From: Abelmoschus esculentus
Lineage: Eukaryota > Streptophyta > Magnoliopsida > Malvales > Malvaceae
Reading direction: 5' to 3'
NCBI GenBank assembly: GCA_035048815.1
Contig: JAUCBN010000011.1
Location: 21,592,001 to 21,656,000, forward strand
DNA length: 64,000 bases
Positions within the stretch are counted from its first letter, which is position 1. The number at the start of each line of letters is the position of its first letter. The translations under genes and the position numbers were made by a program. Below are positions 31,355 to 41,509 of this stretch, one piece after another. Below the pieces are notes generated by a model. That model was not told where the DNA came from. It made no database searches and saw only the letters and a list, made by a program, of their open reading frames with translations.

Positions 31355-34300
31355 ATGACTACTGGAGAATCTGAACATTCGAAGGTCTCTGCACCTGCAC
31401 AGAACTCCAATCAAGTCCAAAATAAGAGTGCACCGGCTGTGAATGTTAATCACAACGAGAAGCCGCCCAAGTTCACTGGAAAAAACTTCAAGATATGGCA
31501 GCAAAAGATGATGTTCTATCTTGCCATGTTGAGCTTGAAGAATTACTTAACGGCAGACCCTCCAGTCATTAATGTAGGAGACGGAGAAGGGCAAGTGGAC
31601 ACGGTCATTGCCATAAAGATGAAAGAAGAATGGGACGACGGCGACTATATGTGCCGGAACTACATCCTAAACGGATTACAAGATTCTTTGTATCCGGTGT
31701 ACAATGTGTACGAAACTGCCAAGAAGCTGTGGAATACTTTGGAAAATAAGTACAAAGCAGATGATGCTGGGGCTAAAAAGTTTTTAGTCGCAAGATTCTT
31801 GAATTTTACTATGGTTGATTCAAAATCAGTAGTAACTCAAGTGGAAGAATTCCAACTAATCATTCATGGAATTCTTGCAGAAGGAATGGTTATCAACGAG
31901 CCTTTCCAAGTAGCTGCCATCACGGAAAAATTGCCTCCCGGATGGAATGATTTCAAGAGTTACTTGAAACACAAAAGAAAGGAGATGACTGTGGAAGAAT
32001 TGATCTCCAGGCTTCGAATTGAGGAAGACAACAGAGGAAATGCCGTGAAATCTCACAGCAGAGAAGCCAAGGCAAATGTTGTCGAAACCAAGAAAGGGAA
32101 GCAACCGCAAAGGGCCCAAACTAAACCAAAGTTAGGACCAAGTGGCGGGATCCTCAAAAAGGAAAAGTTCAAAGGATCATGCTTCAATTGTGGAAAAGTG
32201 GGGCATAGATCCACAGAATGCAGGCTTCCAAAGAGAGTGAAAGCCAAAGAAGTCAACGTCGTGCAAGATGAAGACCTAGTAGCTGTGATATCTGAAGTCA
32301 ACATGGTTGACTCAAACCCAAGAGAGTGGTGGCTGGACACAGGAGCCACACGTCATATCTGCTGTGACGAAAACTCTTTTCATGAGCTGACACCATGCGA
32401 CAATGGAGAGAAACTCTACATGGGTAATGCTGCAACTTCCATGATAAAGGGGAAGGGAACCGTGGTGTTGAAGATGACTTCTGGAAAGGAACTCAAGCTT
32501 CAGAATGTGTTGTATGTACCTGACATACGCAAGAACCTTGTTTCTGGAACACTTCTAAGTGTTCACGAATTTAGGATGGTTTTTGAATCCCAGAAGTTAA
32601 TTTTAACTAAGGGGGGAATGTTTGTGGGTAGGGGATATGTACTAAACGGAATGTGGAAACTCAATACTATCTCTGTAAAATCCCATATTAAAAATAAGAA
32701 TAAGAATGCAGCTTCTTCTTCTACTTATATGCTTGAGTCATTCAATATATGGCATGGTAGACTTGGACATGTAAATTATGATACCTTGCGAAGGTTAATT
32801 AAAATGGACCACATTCCTTCATTTCACATCGATTATAAGTTAAAATGTGAAATATGTGTTGAAGCAAAATCAACAAGAACTTCATTTCAAACTATTGAAA
32901 GAAGTACAATGCCGCTTGATTTAATTCATAGCGACGTTTGCGACTTAAAATTTGTCCAAACAAGAGGAGGAAATAAATTTTTTATTACCTTTATCGATGA
33001 CAGTACAAGATATTGCTACATATACTTGTTAAAAAGTAAAGACGAAGCTATAGATAAATTTATAATCTATAAGCAAGAAGTCGAAAACCAACTTAATAAG
33101 AAAATTAAGATGGTAAGAAGTGATCGTGGTGGAGAATATGTTAATCCATTCGGTGAATATTGCACCCAACATGGTATTATTCATGAGGTAACACCATCGT
33201 ATTCCCCTCAATCTAATGGAGTAGCCGAACGTAAGAATCGGACTCTGAAAGAAATGATGAATGCTTTATTAGGAAGTTCTGGGTTACCTCAGAACATGTG
33301 GGGGGAAGCCGTTCTTTTGGCAAATTACCTTTTAAATAAGGTCCCACAAAAAAGAAAAGACAAGACACCATATGAACTATGGAAAGGTCGAAAACCTTCC
33401 TACCAACACTTAAAAATGTGGGGGTGTCTTGCAAAGGTGATGGTTCCACCACCAAAACAAATGAAAATAGGTCCAAAAACAGTGGATTGTATTTTCATAG
33501 GCTATGCTGAACATAGCAATGCTTATCGTTTTCTTGTGTATGAATCAAAAAATCCAGAGATTCACAAAAACACGATAATGGAGTCAAAGAATGCATCTTT
33601 CTTTAAGAATATATTTCCCTATAAAACTAGGGAAGCTGATCAGTTTGTTGCCAAACAAACATTGGACGATACATCCTCAAATGATCAACAAGAGGATGAA
33701 TCTGAACAAGAGCCAAGAAGGAGCGAAAGGGCTAGGATAGAAAAATCCTTTGGATCTGACTTCCTAACCTATATGCTAGAGGATGAACCTCTAACGTATA
33801 ATGAAGCTATATGTTCCTCTGAAAGCATTTTTTCGAAAGATGCCATAAAAAGTGAAATTGATTCCATCTTGCAAAACCATACTTGGGAGTTAGTGGATCT
33901 TCCTCCGGGAATTAAACCACTAAATTCAAAATGGATTTTCAAATGGAAAATGAAAACAGATGGAACAATTGATAAATACAAGGCACGGTTGGTAATAAAA
34001 GGATACCGACAAAAGGAAGGCCTTGATTACTTTGATACGTTTTCCCCTGTATCAAGAATAACATCTATTAGGATGATACTTGCCATTACTGCATTAAGAA
34101 ATCTTGAAGTGCATCAAATGGATGTTAAAACAGCTTTCCTAAACGAAGAACTTGACGAAGAAATATACATGGAACAACCTGAGGGTCATGTAGTTTCAGG
34201 TCAAGAAAGGAAAGTCTGTAGATTAGTCAAGTCTTTATATGGACTTAAACAAGCACCAAAACAATGGCATGAGAAGTTCGATAATGTCATGATGACAAAC

Positions 34301-35341
34301 GGCTTCAAAATAAATGAGTGTGATAAATGTGTATATGTCAAAACTACGAACATTGGATACGTCATCCTATGTCTATATGTAGATGACATACTCATTGTAG
34401 GAAGTAACAATGAGATGGTACACCGTACCAAGAACATGTTAAATTCAAATTTTGACATGAAAGATATGGGATTAGCTGATACAATTTTGGGTATCCAAAT
34501 AAAACGATCAGCAGAAAGTCTCATATTAACTCAATCACACTACGTGGATAAGATTCTTGAAAATTTTGGCAAGGATGATTGTGGTACAACTACAATCCCT
34601 TTAGATCCTTGTCTTAAATTATCCAAGAATAAAGAAGAAAGTATCAATCAAGTGGAATATGCAAGGGTCATAGGCAGCTTAATGTATCTTATGAGCTGCA
34701 CAAGACCAGATATAGCTTTTACTGTAAGCAGTCTAAGCAGATTCACGAGTAATCCAGGGAAAGATCACTGGAAAGCAATAGTAAAGGTACTGAGATACCT
34801 TAGACATACTCGGGACTACGGATTGCATTATTCCAAAGACTCTGCTGTCTTAGAAGGATACTCCAATGCGAGTTGGATATCTGACATACAAGATACCAAA
34901 GGCACAAGCGGATACGTGTTCACTCTAGGAGGAGGAGCCGTATCATGGAAATCCTCAAGACAAACGATTATAACCAGATCCACAATGGAATCTGAGTTTG
35001 TAGCTCTAGATAAAACTGGAGAAGAAGTCGAATGGTTAAGGCAATTTCTTGAGGATATCCCTGAATGGGAAAAACCAGTACCCACTGTGTGCATATACTG
35101 TGACAACCAAGCAACGATTGCTAGGGCACAAAACTTTATGTATAATGGTAAGTCTCGACATATGCGTCGACGACATAACACCGTTAGAAAACTTGTCTCA
35201 AATGGAGTTATCTCTATTGATTTTGTAAGATCAAAAGATAACATTGCAGATCCGCTAACCAAAGGGTTAAATCGAGATCAAGTTGAGAAAACATCAAAAG
35301 GAATGGGACTAAAGCTCATGAAAAATAAAGGCGCTATGTGA
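31355..35341 (+). CDS. Ty1/copia gag-pol polyprotein, intact frame
   Basis: 1328 residues encoding all proteins of a copia retrotransposon. Gag starts near residue 38 (FTGKNFKIWQQKMM) and ends with a CCHC zinc knuckle, CFNCGKVGHRSTEC (about 274-287). The aspartic protease has WWLDTGATRHICC (about 326-338). Integrase has the HHCC pre-integrase zinc region (WHGRLGHVNY to CEICVEAK) and a DDE core (HSDVCD, RSDRGGEY, NGVAERKNRT). RT contains KYKARLVIKGYRQKEG, MDVKTAFLNEELDEEIYM, SLYGLKQAPKQW and YVDDILIVGS, and RNase H carries SWKSSRQ, TMESEF and the CDNQATIARAQN segment. Domain order PR-IN-RT-RH defines copia. Upstream stops support the ATG chosen. All catalytic motifs look intact, but without a 5' LTR the copy lacks its own promoter. 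Lineage possibly Tork-like; not certain. Confidence 0.96.
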   Translation: MTTGESEHSKVSAPAQNSNQVQNKSAPAVNVNHNEKPPKFTGKNFKIWQQKMMFYLAMLSLKNYLTADPPVINVGDGEGQVDTVIAIKMKEEWDDGDYMCRNYILNGLQDSLYPVYNVYETAKKLWNTLENKYKADDAGAKKFLVARFLNFTMVDSKSVVTQVEEFQLIIHGILAEGMVINEPFQVAAITEKLPPGWNDFKSYLKHKRKEMTVEELISRLRIEEDNRGNAVKSHSREAKANVVETKKGKQPQRAQTKPKLGPSGGILKKEKFKGSCFNCGKVGHRSTECRLPKRVKAKEVNVVQDEDLVAVISEVNMVDSNPREWWLDTGATRHICCDENSFHELTPCDNGEKLYMGNAATSMIKGKGTVVLKMTSGKELKLQNVLYVPDIRKNLVSGTLLSVHEFRMVFESQKLILTKGGMFVGRGYVLNGMWKLNTISVKSHIKNKNKNAASSSTYMLESFNIWHGRLGHVNYDTLRRLIKMDHIPSFHIDYKLKCEICVEAKSTRTSFQTIERSTMPLDLIHSDVCDLKFVQTRGGNKFFITFIDDSTRYCYIYLLKSKDEAIDKFIIYKQEVENQLNKKIKMVRSDRGGEYVNPFGEYCTQHGIIHEVTPSYSPQSNGVAERKNRTLKEMMNALLGSSGLPQNMWGEAVLLANYLLNKVPQKRKDKTPYELWKGRKPSYQHLKMWGCLAKVMVPPPKQMKIGPKTVDCIFIGYAEHSNAYRFLVYESKNPEIHKNTIMESKNASFFKNIFPYKTREADQFVAKQTLDDTSSNDQQEDESEQEPRRSERARIEKSFGSDFLTYMLEDEPLTYNEAICSSESIFSKDAIKSEIDSILQNHTWELVDLPPGIKPLNSKWIFKWKMKTDGTIDKYKARLVIKGYRQKEGLDYFDTFSPVSRITSIRMILAITALRNLEVHQMDVKTAFLNEELDEEIYMEQPEGHVVSGQERKVCRLVKSLYGLKQAPKQWHEKFDNVMMTNGFKINECDKCVYVKTTNIGYVILCLYVDDILIVGSNNEMVHRTKNMLNSNFDMKDMGLADTILGIQIKRSAESLILTQSHYVDKILENFGKDDCGTTTIPLDPCLKLSKNKEESINQVEYARVIGSLMYLMSCTRPDIAFTVSSLSRFTSNPGKDHWKAIVKVLRYLRHTRDYGLHYSKDSAVLEGYSNASWISDIQDTKGTSGYVFTLGGGAVSWKSSRQTIITRSTMESEFVALDKTGEEVEWLRQFLEDIPEWEKPVPTVCIYCDNQATIARAQNFMYNGKSRHMRRRHNTVRKLVSNGVISIDFVRSKDNIADPLTKGLNRDQVEKTSKGMGLKLMKNKGAM

Positions 35342-35886
35342 AGGAAAACCCTACCTAGTTGACTGGAGATCCCAAGATCTAGGTTCAAAGGGACAACCTA
35401 ATTGCATAGACCTGTGCGGTCACTGTGGGGGTTCCCTCCCAGGTCCATTCCTATGATGTGAACAGTGACAAAAATTTGGAAGAGGTTAAGCAAAAGCTTT
35501 TAATGACCATTGTGTGCTTCGATGAGCCGAGCAACATAAGTCACCTATGTGAGAGTGAAGTGGGGCCGCTTCAAGGAGACTATTGGGCATAGTTCTTTCA
35601 TACTCTTGCAGAACCAAGAGATGTCCACGGCCTTAAGGACATAACCATGAGAGCTGTATCTCTTGTCAGAAAGATAGGTGTGTGAAGTATGTTATTGTTT
35701 ACATCAACGGCTGACAGTTCAAGGACATCGCGTCTACTGATTAGCTAGTAAAGTAAATATACTTTCACAAGGGAAGGTTCAAAGGAAGAAACCTACCTAT
35801 CCTATGCACCTATCAATCGTAGAGCCTATCACCACAATGTGCCAAAATGTTTTGATAAAATCATCAATTTCATTCATGTGGGGGAT

Positions 35887-36950
35887 TGTTGGAAAAACAG
35901 TGGTATGTGACCATCTTTGGAGCAATTTTTGAACAAGTAAAGATAAGGTTTTGAATAAGGAAATGGTTGATTCCTATTCTATGCCGTGAGATCTTTACAA
36001 CGGTAGCTCATACGCTCAATATCGTTGAATGGTGAATGAGAAATTGATGCTCAAAGTGGGAAGGTCAAGAATGAATAAGGAATGTAGAACCCCTTTATCC
36101 CACATTGGTGGGATAAATGATATGGAAGTTGTTTATATACAACTACCCATAATGAAGTCATTGAATGACTTGAGTTGACACTGTGCCTCGCGCGCAGGGG
36201 GGGTGCGAATCCAATTTCATTCGGGTTGGGGCGCACCCACACGACGTGGGCGACGCGAATGTCCGGACCGGTGGTCGGGCCTTTCCGAGGCCTGCGGATA
36301 TTTTACCCGTTGTGCATATTTTTTCCTTATTTTATTTTTGGAAATATCCAGAAACGAATATTAATTCATAATATTTTTGAATTAATTAGCAGTTGACTGC
36401 TCTAGCAAATTAAATTGTTATTTATGGTATTAAATTAAAATACCGGTTGAATAACAGTTGATTTGATTCTCGGATATTTAAATTATTTCCTTGTTTGATT
36501 GGAATCAATTCCGGATTTTAATTTTTGGAATTCAATCCCGGATTTCTCGGATTGTAAACAAGGAAAGTAATACCACCGTTTGCCCTAGAAATCCACTATA
36601 TAAAGGGGTTGATGTTCTCTGTTTCAAATCATCCCAAAACACGTTTTCTCTCTAGTTTTCTCTCTCGGTGATAGGCAAAGATAAGAGCAGTTCGAGAACT
36701 CGGCAGAAGTACTACTGTTCGGAGTTCTTCCAGTTGTTGTATCTTGGGAGACTGACTACCAAACAACTCGGCACCCTCGGAGTGGCTGAAAATCAGTCTT
36801 AAGGAAACTGCAAACGCAGGCCTCAACTTCATCCGTTTTTCAAACAAAAAACTCGGTTTGATCTTTATATTTCAGTTTTTCAAATTCGATTTTTGTTTTA
36901 CTAACGATTTTTATTTCTTGTGATCGTTTCGAAGTAAAGATTGTATAACA
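35887..36950 (+). repeat. 3' LTR of the copia element
   Basis: 1064 bp, from TGTTGGAAAAAC directly after the tract CATGTGGGGGAT to TTGTATAACA. It contains a TATA-like TATATAAA at 36597-36604 with a transcribed R/U5-like region downstream. The short frames near 36180-36400 lie within the LTR and are not genes. Confidence 0.9.
36597..36604 (+). promoter_or_regulatory. TATA box of the copia 3' LTR
   Basis: TATATAAA, about 350 bp from the LTR end, at the usual place for the U3 promoter. In a 3' LTR it would drive transcription outward, through the 148-bp duplicate toward the peroxidase gene at 37460, if active. Confidence 0.6.
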
Positions 36951-37098
36951 TTAAATACAGTAAGTATAATCCAGACATTTAAAATAAACTTAGAAATTCA
37001 TGCCAAAATCGAATACATTGTATACATCATGTATGTTATTAAAGGATTAAAAATAATTAAATATATATTATTTTATAATAATATTACTTCCTATGTAT
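36951..37098 (+). repeat. Right copy of the 148-bp direct duplication
   Basis: Matches 30864-31011 at 146 of 148 bases. It starts on the base after the 3' LTR terminal CA. Sequence after 37098 diverges from that after 31011. Confidence 0.93.
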
Positions 37099-37459
37099 CA
37101 TAAATATTATCTTTTATTAATTTTTTAGGTTATTTTTTTAATTTTGATTCATGATTATTTAAAATTTATTATTGCTAAAAATATATTTTAAAAACTTTTA
37201 ATTGAGTAGTTTTTAAATATATTTTTATAAAATTTAATTATTGAAAATATTTCATATAATTATAGTTAAAATTTAAAAAATTGACTTTTAAAAATTAGTA
37301 AGAGATTATTTATGGGATTGAAAGAATAACATATTAAAAAATAAATGTTAAGACATAAAAATAGAAATAAAAAACTAAAAGAAGTTGAAGATTTTTTCCC
37401 CTATCCCTCCACAAGTTTAAAAGCCCATACACCATTGTCCCCCTCAAACCAAAAACAAA
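37099..37459 (+). promoter_or_regulatory. Upstream region of the peroxidase gene
   Basis: AT-rich with no open frame belonging to another gene. The last 60 bp before the start codon are C/A-rich and leader-like. No TATA box could be assigned with confidence. The copia element ends only about 510 bp from the start codon, so it may influence the promoter. Confidence 0.4.
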
Positions 37460-38616
37460 ATGTCTCTCCTTCCTTCACTACTCTTTGTCCTAACGCTGAC
37501 AATGGCCACAGCAGGCCCTCTCTGCCCAGACTTTTACTCCCAAACATGTCCGGAAGCCGAAGCCATCGTGAGAGACGTGATGAGGAAGGCCATGGCTAGG
37601 GAACCCCGAAGCGTCGCTTCCGTCATGCGCTTCCAGTTCCATGACTGCTTTGTTAACGTAAAACCCATCCTTACCAAACCTCAAATTACATGGCTTCAAT
37701 GTGTCTATACCTTTATGCATGGTTTTGTTTTACAGGGTTGTGATGCTTCTTTGCTGCTGGACGATACGCCGAGCATGCTCGGGGAAAAGCTAGCTCTTTC
37801 GAATATAAATTCATTAAGATCTTTCGAGGTTGTCGATGAGATCAAGGAAGAGTTGGAGAAGGCGTGCCCCGGGGTTGTTTCTTGTGCAGATATCATAATA
37901 ATGGCAGCCAGAGATGCCGTTGCGCTGGTAACTATTCATTGATTTCGCTCATCGTTTCAGTTATCGGTTACGAACTTTCAGTTCGTCGGTTACAAAGTAA
38001 GTAATATTTTGTTAATGTTGTGTTTTAAAACTAGACCGGAGGACCGGATTGGGAAGTAAGACTAGGGAGAAGAGATAGCTTGACGGCGAGCCAAGAACAG
38101 TCGAGCAATATAATGCCGAGCCCAAGAACAAACGCAGCTTCTCTCATTGATCTCTTCAGCAAATACAATCTATCAGTAAAGGATCTTGTAGCCCTGTCTG
38201 GCTCACACTCCATTGGTGAAGCAAGGTGTTTCTCAATAATGTTCAGGCTATACAACCAATCTGGGTCGGGCAAGCCTGACCCTGCCATCGATCCCGAGTT
38301 TAGAACAAAGCTTGACAAGCTTTGCCCACTAGACGTAGATCAGAATGTGACCGGAGCTCTGGATGCAACATCTCAGTTGTTCGATAACCAATATTTCAAG
38401 GACTTGGTTGCAGGAAGAGGGTTTCTGAATTCAGATCAAACGCTCTTCACATTCCCTCAAACTAGAGACTATGTAAAGCTCTTCAGCGATGACGAAACAG
38501 AGTTTTTCAAAGCCTTTGTTGAGGGAATGTTGAAGCTGGGTGAGTTGCAGTCCGAGCAGCCTGGTGAGATAAGGACCAATTGCAGGAAGGTCAATAGCCA
38601 GCCTGTGGATGTATAA
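37460..38616 (+). CDS. PER17: Class III secretory peroxidase, peroxidase 17-like
   Basis: Secreted haem peroxidase that reduces hydrogen peroxide while oxidising phenolics in the wall or apoplast. Three exons: 37460-37657, 37736-37927 and 38035-38616, with GT-AG introns of 78 and 107 bp, giving 323 residues, the normal family size. The 78-bp intron has no in-frame stop, so the first open frame reads through it. The signal peptide is about residues 1-18. Distal haem site RFQFHDCF (Arg57, His61); proximal His188 in ALSGSHSIG; structural Cys at 30, 63, 68, 110 and 116 among others; GCDASLLLDDT calcium-site region. Strong overall resemblance to Arabidopsis peroxidase 17 (MRFQFHDCFVN, MFRLYNQSGSGKPDP, RGFLNSDQTL). 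The third ancestral peroxidase intron is absent. Convergent with eS6, 291 bp between stops. No disabling change is seen. Confidence 0.96.
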
Positions 38617-38664
38617 CTTGAGCCTTGTATTTGAAGCTATTAAAAGAACATAATAGTATGTTTC

Positions 38665-38670
38665 AATAAA
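38665..38670 (+). terminator. Polyadenylation signal of the peroxidase gene
   Basis: AATAAA 49 bp after the stop codon, the expected near-upstream element position. Confidence 0.65.
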
Positions 38671-38907
38671 ATCCAAAACTATGCAAAGCTAATTTTAATT
38701 TTCAAGCTAAGGTTTCGAATATATGTATAAAAGCGTTTTTGAGTCTCGAAAAGTTCATAAAGTAAATAGCAGGTAGGTAAACACCACCAACACAATGTCA
38801 TAAATGTTGAAGCATTGACAAGTCTCGAAAAGTATAAAAATTACCTATAGTAAGATTTTAGAACCAGCATCAACAACCCAAGGAAACAACAAAAACTTGT
38901 GGTACAA

Positions 38908-41015
38908 TTAAGCCGCAATGGATGGCTTAGAAGCAGCAGAAAGCCTGGATCTTTTCTTGGCTAAGCTCTCGCTCCTACGCTCACGCTGTTCTTTCAACCT
39001 CTGGGCAAGGAGCTTCTGGTATTCAGCAGCATCAGCCTTGGACTTTGCGACTCTCTTCTTCTTCTCTGCAATTCTGGCACGCTTCCTCTGCAAGGTCAAA
39101 GGAGTCACCAGCCTCTGAATTTTGGGAGCCTTGCTTACTTTCTTACCTGCATTCCATCAAAGTGTTTATATATTTTGTGAAAAATAAATCACCAATAAAA
39201 AAATCCTTCCCGTGACACTTAATGAAGCAGAGATAAATACTTTGTACTCACCAGATTTGGTTGTAAAGGTTCGACGATATGTGTTAACATACTTCCTAAC
39301 ATCGTCCTCCTTAGAGAGGTTGAACAGCTTCCGGATTTTTGATGCTCTCTTCGGACCCCTCATTCTAGGCTTCTCAGTGTCGGTCAACCCAGGAAGATCA
39401 TTTTCACCCTTCTTCACAATAACCAAGTTCAGAACTGAAAGATCTTGACTAACAATGCATCCACAAACTGACTTCCTCCTACGCTCTCCATTTCTCCTAC
39501 CATACCCACGGAAGCAGGGAGTGCCTATTTAGAGAAAACTAGTCATTCAGTCAACTAAAACCATAAAAGAAAAACATTTCTGCATAAATAAACAAAAGGG
39601 AACTAATTAGCAGTCTATAGACCTCTGTGAAGCAAAAGACGAACTCGTCCTGGAGTAAGAACTCCTTGCTTCATTGGAAAACCTTGCTTGTCACAGCCTC
39701 CCATGATCTTGAATACATAGCCCTTAAATTCCTGTTAAATGGTAATTGGGAGAGAGCAAACAGCAATCAATACAGTCAGATTCACCAACATAAATTTGGA
39801 AGAGAAGCTACAAACAACTTGGAAACATACTTCACCGAGGGCATCGCCACTGACTTCCTGAGAGATCCTCTTGTCAAAGAAGGCTCGGCTGTGATATGAA
39901 AGTTTGAGGTCAGTAAGTTTTCTTCAGATACAATTATACTCATAGTCAGTCACACCAAGCAGCTAAATGTACAAGTACACTATTGGCAAGAAAAAACAAC
40001 GGCAAAACAGCAACATAGACATGGATTTCTTGTCCATTTTCTTTGCATTGGATAAACAAAGGTGGTATTTTGAAAATAACCAGTCCAAAAGAGAAACCCT
40101 TAACAGATTAGCGATTTATAAGGCGCAAGACATTATTTTCTTAACTTCTTTGATAATGTTCCAACATAATATACTATTAACAAGTTAATATCCACTATAT
40201 CAAGTAAGCTAAAGAACTATTTAATCCAAGTCCTAACTTCATACATGAAAAGAGAGAAGACCAAATTTACGAAAAATATTATGATAGCTGATTTTTTGTT
40301 TCTGAGAATTGGGATATATCAACAACATTTCCTTTCACATACCCCATAATGAAGCTAGGGATAGAGCTAGGATCAAATATTTGGAGGGAAAAAGACCACA
40401 TTTGACTAATTTTGAAACTAAAAGGACCTAAAATGCCTATTATTCAAAAAAAAAAAAAAAATGGGAGGGTACCACCCCTCCCATGTACTGAATGCCTCCA
40501 CCCCTGAATTTTCACAATATCAGAGGAAACATTCATGAAAATTGTTCCAGTCTTGAACAAAGACAAAACCTGCAATAAAAAACGCATCTTGCTATAACAG
40601 AAAATCATCCAATTTTCATTAATATACATTCTACCTTTCAATTTTTTTCTTCCCAATTTTTTCCACATCTCTAAATGTTCTAAATTCAATCTCACTCAAT
40701 TCAATATAACAAAAAAGAAGCCACACTGTTCATCTGATAGTTTCCATTGGTTAAGATAGCAAGCATTATCTTTAACAATAACATTGAAATTTATAGCACC
40801 AAGGTAAAAGTCCATCCTTTTATTAAGGTGAGTGGGAAAGGAGGAGACTTACAGTTTCTGGTCATCGTCAATTTCCAGTTTCTTCTGGCAACCTGTGGTT
40901 GGATTTGCAATATTGAACTGAAACAAAGAAATGAAGAGCATTAACAAAAACCATATGGGATTGAAATATATTTTCCCTTAGTAACAAAAACAGAAAGAGG
41001 AATAAACACCTTCAT
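38908..41015 (-). CDS. RPS6: 40S ribosomal protein eS6 (S6)
   Basis: Structural protein of the cytosolic small ribosomal subunit and target of TOR/S6-kinase signalling through its C-terminal serines. Six coding exons on the minus strand: 41015-41010 (ATGAAG only), 40917-40853, 39888-39831, 39731-39623, 39524-39252 and 39146-38908. They total 750 nt, giving 249 residues, the usual plant length. All introns are GT-AG; the second is 964 bp. Recognisable segments: KFNIANPTTGCQKKLEIDDD, RAFFDKRISQEVSGDALGE, KIMGGCDKQGFPMKQGVLT, RNGERRRKSV, PRMRGPKRASKIRKLFNLS and the C-terminal RRSESLAKKRSRLSAASKPS with the phosphorylatable serines. The two-codon first exon is decided by the ATG AAG donor at 41009 and the in-frame continuation. 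The frame is intact across all junctions, so the gene is probably functional. Confidence 0.97.
39889..40852 (-). other. Large second intron of eS6
   Basis: 964 bp, against roughly 90-105 bp for the other introns. It holds an A14-tailed segment (40446-40459) beside a GGGAGGGTACCACCCCTCCC palindrome, suggesting a small inserted repeat, but no element could be named. Confidence 0.6.
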
Positions 41016-41099
41016 TTTTCCTTGATAATACTGTCGAATAGAGGAGCTGGAGAAGAAATGTCGCCGCCGCCGCCGGTCTCTTGTTGGCTTAAGGTATTC

Positions 41100-41145
41100 T
41101 CACACAGTACGATTAGGGTTTTTGTGTAGGCATATATAAAGGGAT
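41100..41145 (-). promoter_or_regulatory. eS6 core promoter with telo box
   Basis: On the minus strand a TATA-like TTTATATATG (complement of 41131-41140) is followed by AAACCCTAA (complement of 41113-41121). The latter is the telo-box motif typical of plant ribosomal-protein and translation-factor genes. A GCC-trinucleotide run (about 41058-41075) lies in the 5' leader. Confidence 0.75.
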
Positions 41146-41504
41146 AGTAGTAGTCTGGTGCTTTTAGGGAAGTATAGTTTGGTCTGAGTCAACGTTGAAT
41201 TCCATGAAAATTTGGGATCTTATGTCATGGTTAAAAAATGGGAAAATTATTTGAATATTGTATAAGACTTTTTTCTAATATATAACATTGGTTATTTTAT
41301 ATTTCAAAATATTATATTTGCTAGAATAAATTTAAAATAAGGTCAAAAGAATTGATTATAAAAATAAAAAAATTTATACTAAAGTTGGATTCATGTGGGG
41401 GTGTTTTGAATGTAAATTTTAATTATTCGTAATCGGATTGTTTTTAATCTGACTTTAAATTTATAGTAGAAAATATAATATTTTGAAGAACAAAATGGTT
41501 AGTG
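41146..41504. other. AT-rich intergenic DNA upstream of eS6
   Basis: Nothing coding. It ends at the duplicated target site TCACA of the next solo LTR, which therefore lies about 370 bp upstream of the eS6 TATA box. Confidence 0.55.
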
Positions 41505-41509
41505 TCACA

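Larger units (their letters stand above)
31012..36950 (+). mobile_element. Ty1/copia element lacking its 5' LTR
   Basis: Contains a leader with three 67-bp repeats, an uninterrupted gag-pol frame (31355-35341), a long 3' untranslated stretch, a polypurine tract (about 35876-35885) and a complete 3' LTR (35887-36950). No 5' LTR or primer-binding site precedes the leader: sequence resembling the 3' LTR is absent upstream and host-like DNA abuts at 31011. It is flanked by a 148-bp direct duplication, not the 5-bp duplication made by integrase. The coding part looks young because it is intact. Confidence 0.9.

Noticed and set aside
36175..36396. Open frames of 62-73 codons downstream of the copia polyprotein
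   Set aside because: They lie in the 3' LTR, overlap in several frames, and have no recognisable domain.
30864..37098. Treating the 148-bp duplicate as the end of both LTRs
   Set aside because: The 3' LTR has a clear TG...CA structure ending at 36950 and no primer-binding site follows the left copy, so the duplicate lies outside the element. This alternative was considered seriously and should be rechecked against other family members.
39627..40188. Two plus-strand frames of 73-90 codons within eS6
   Set aside because: Antisense to eS6 exons and its large intron; no independent support.
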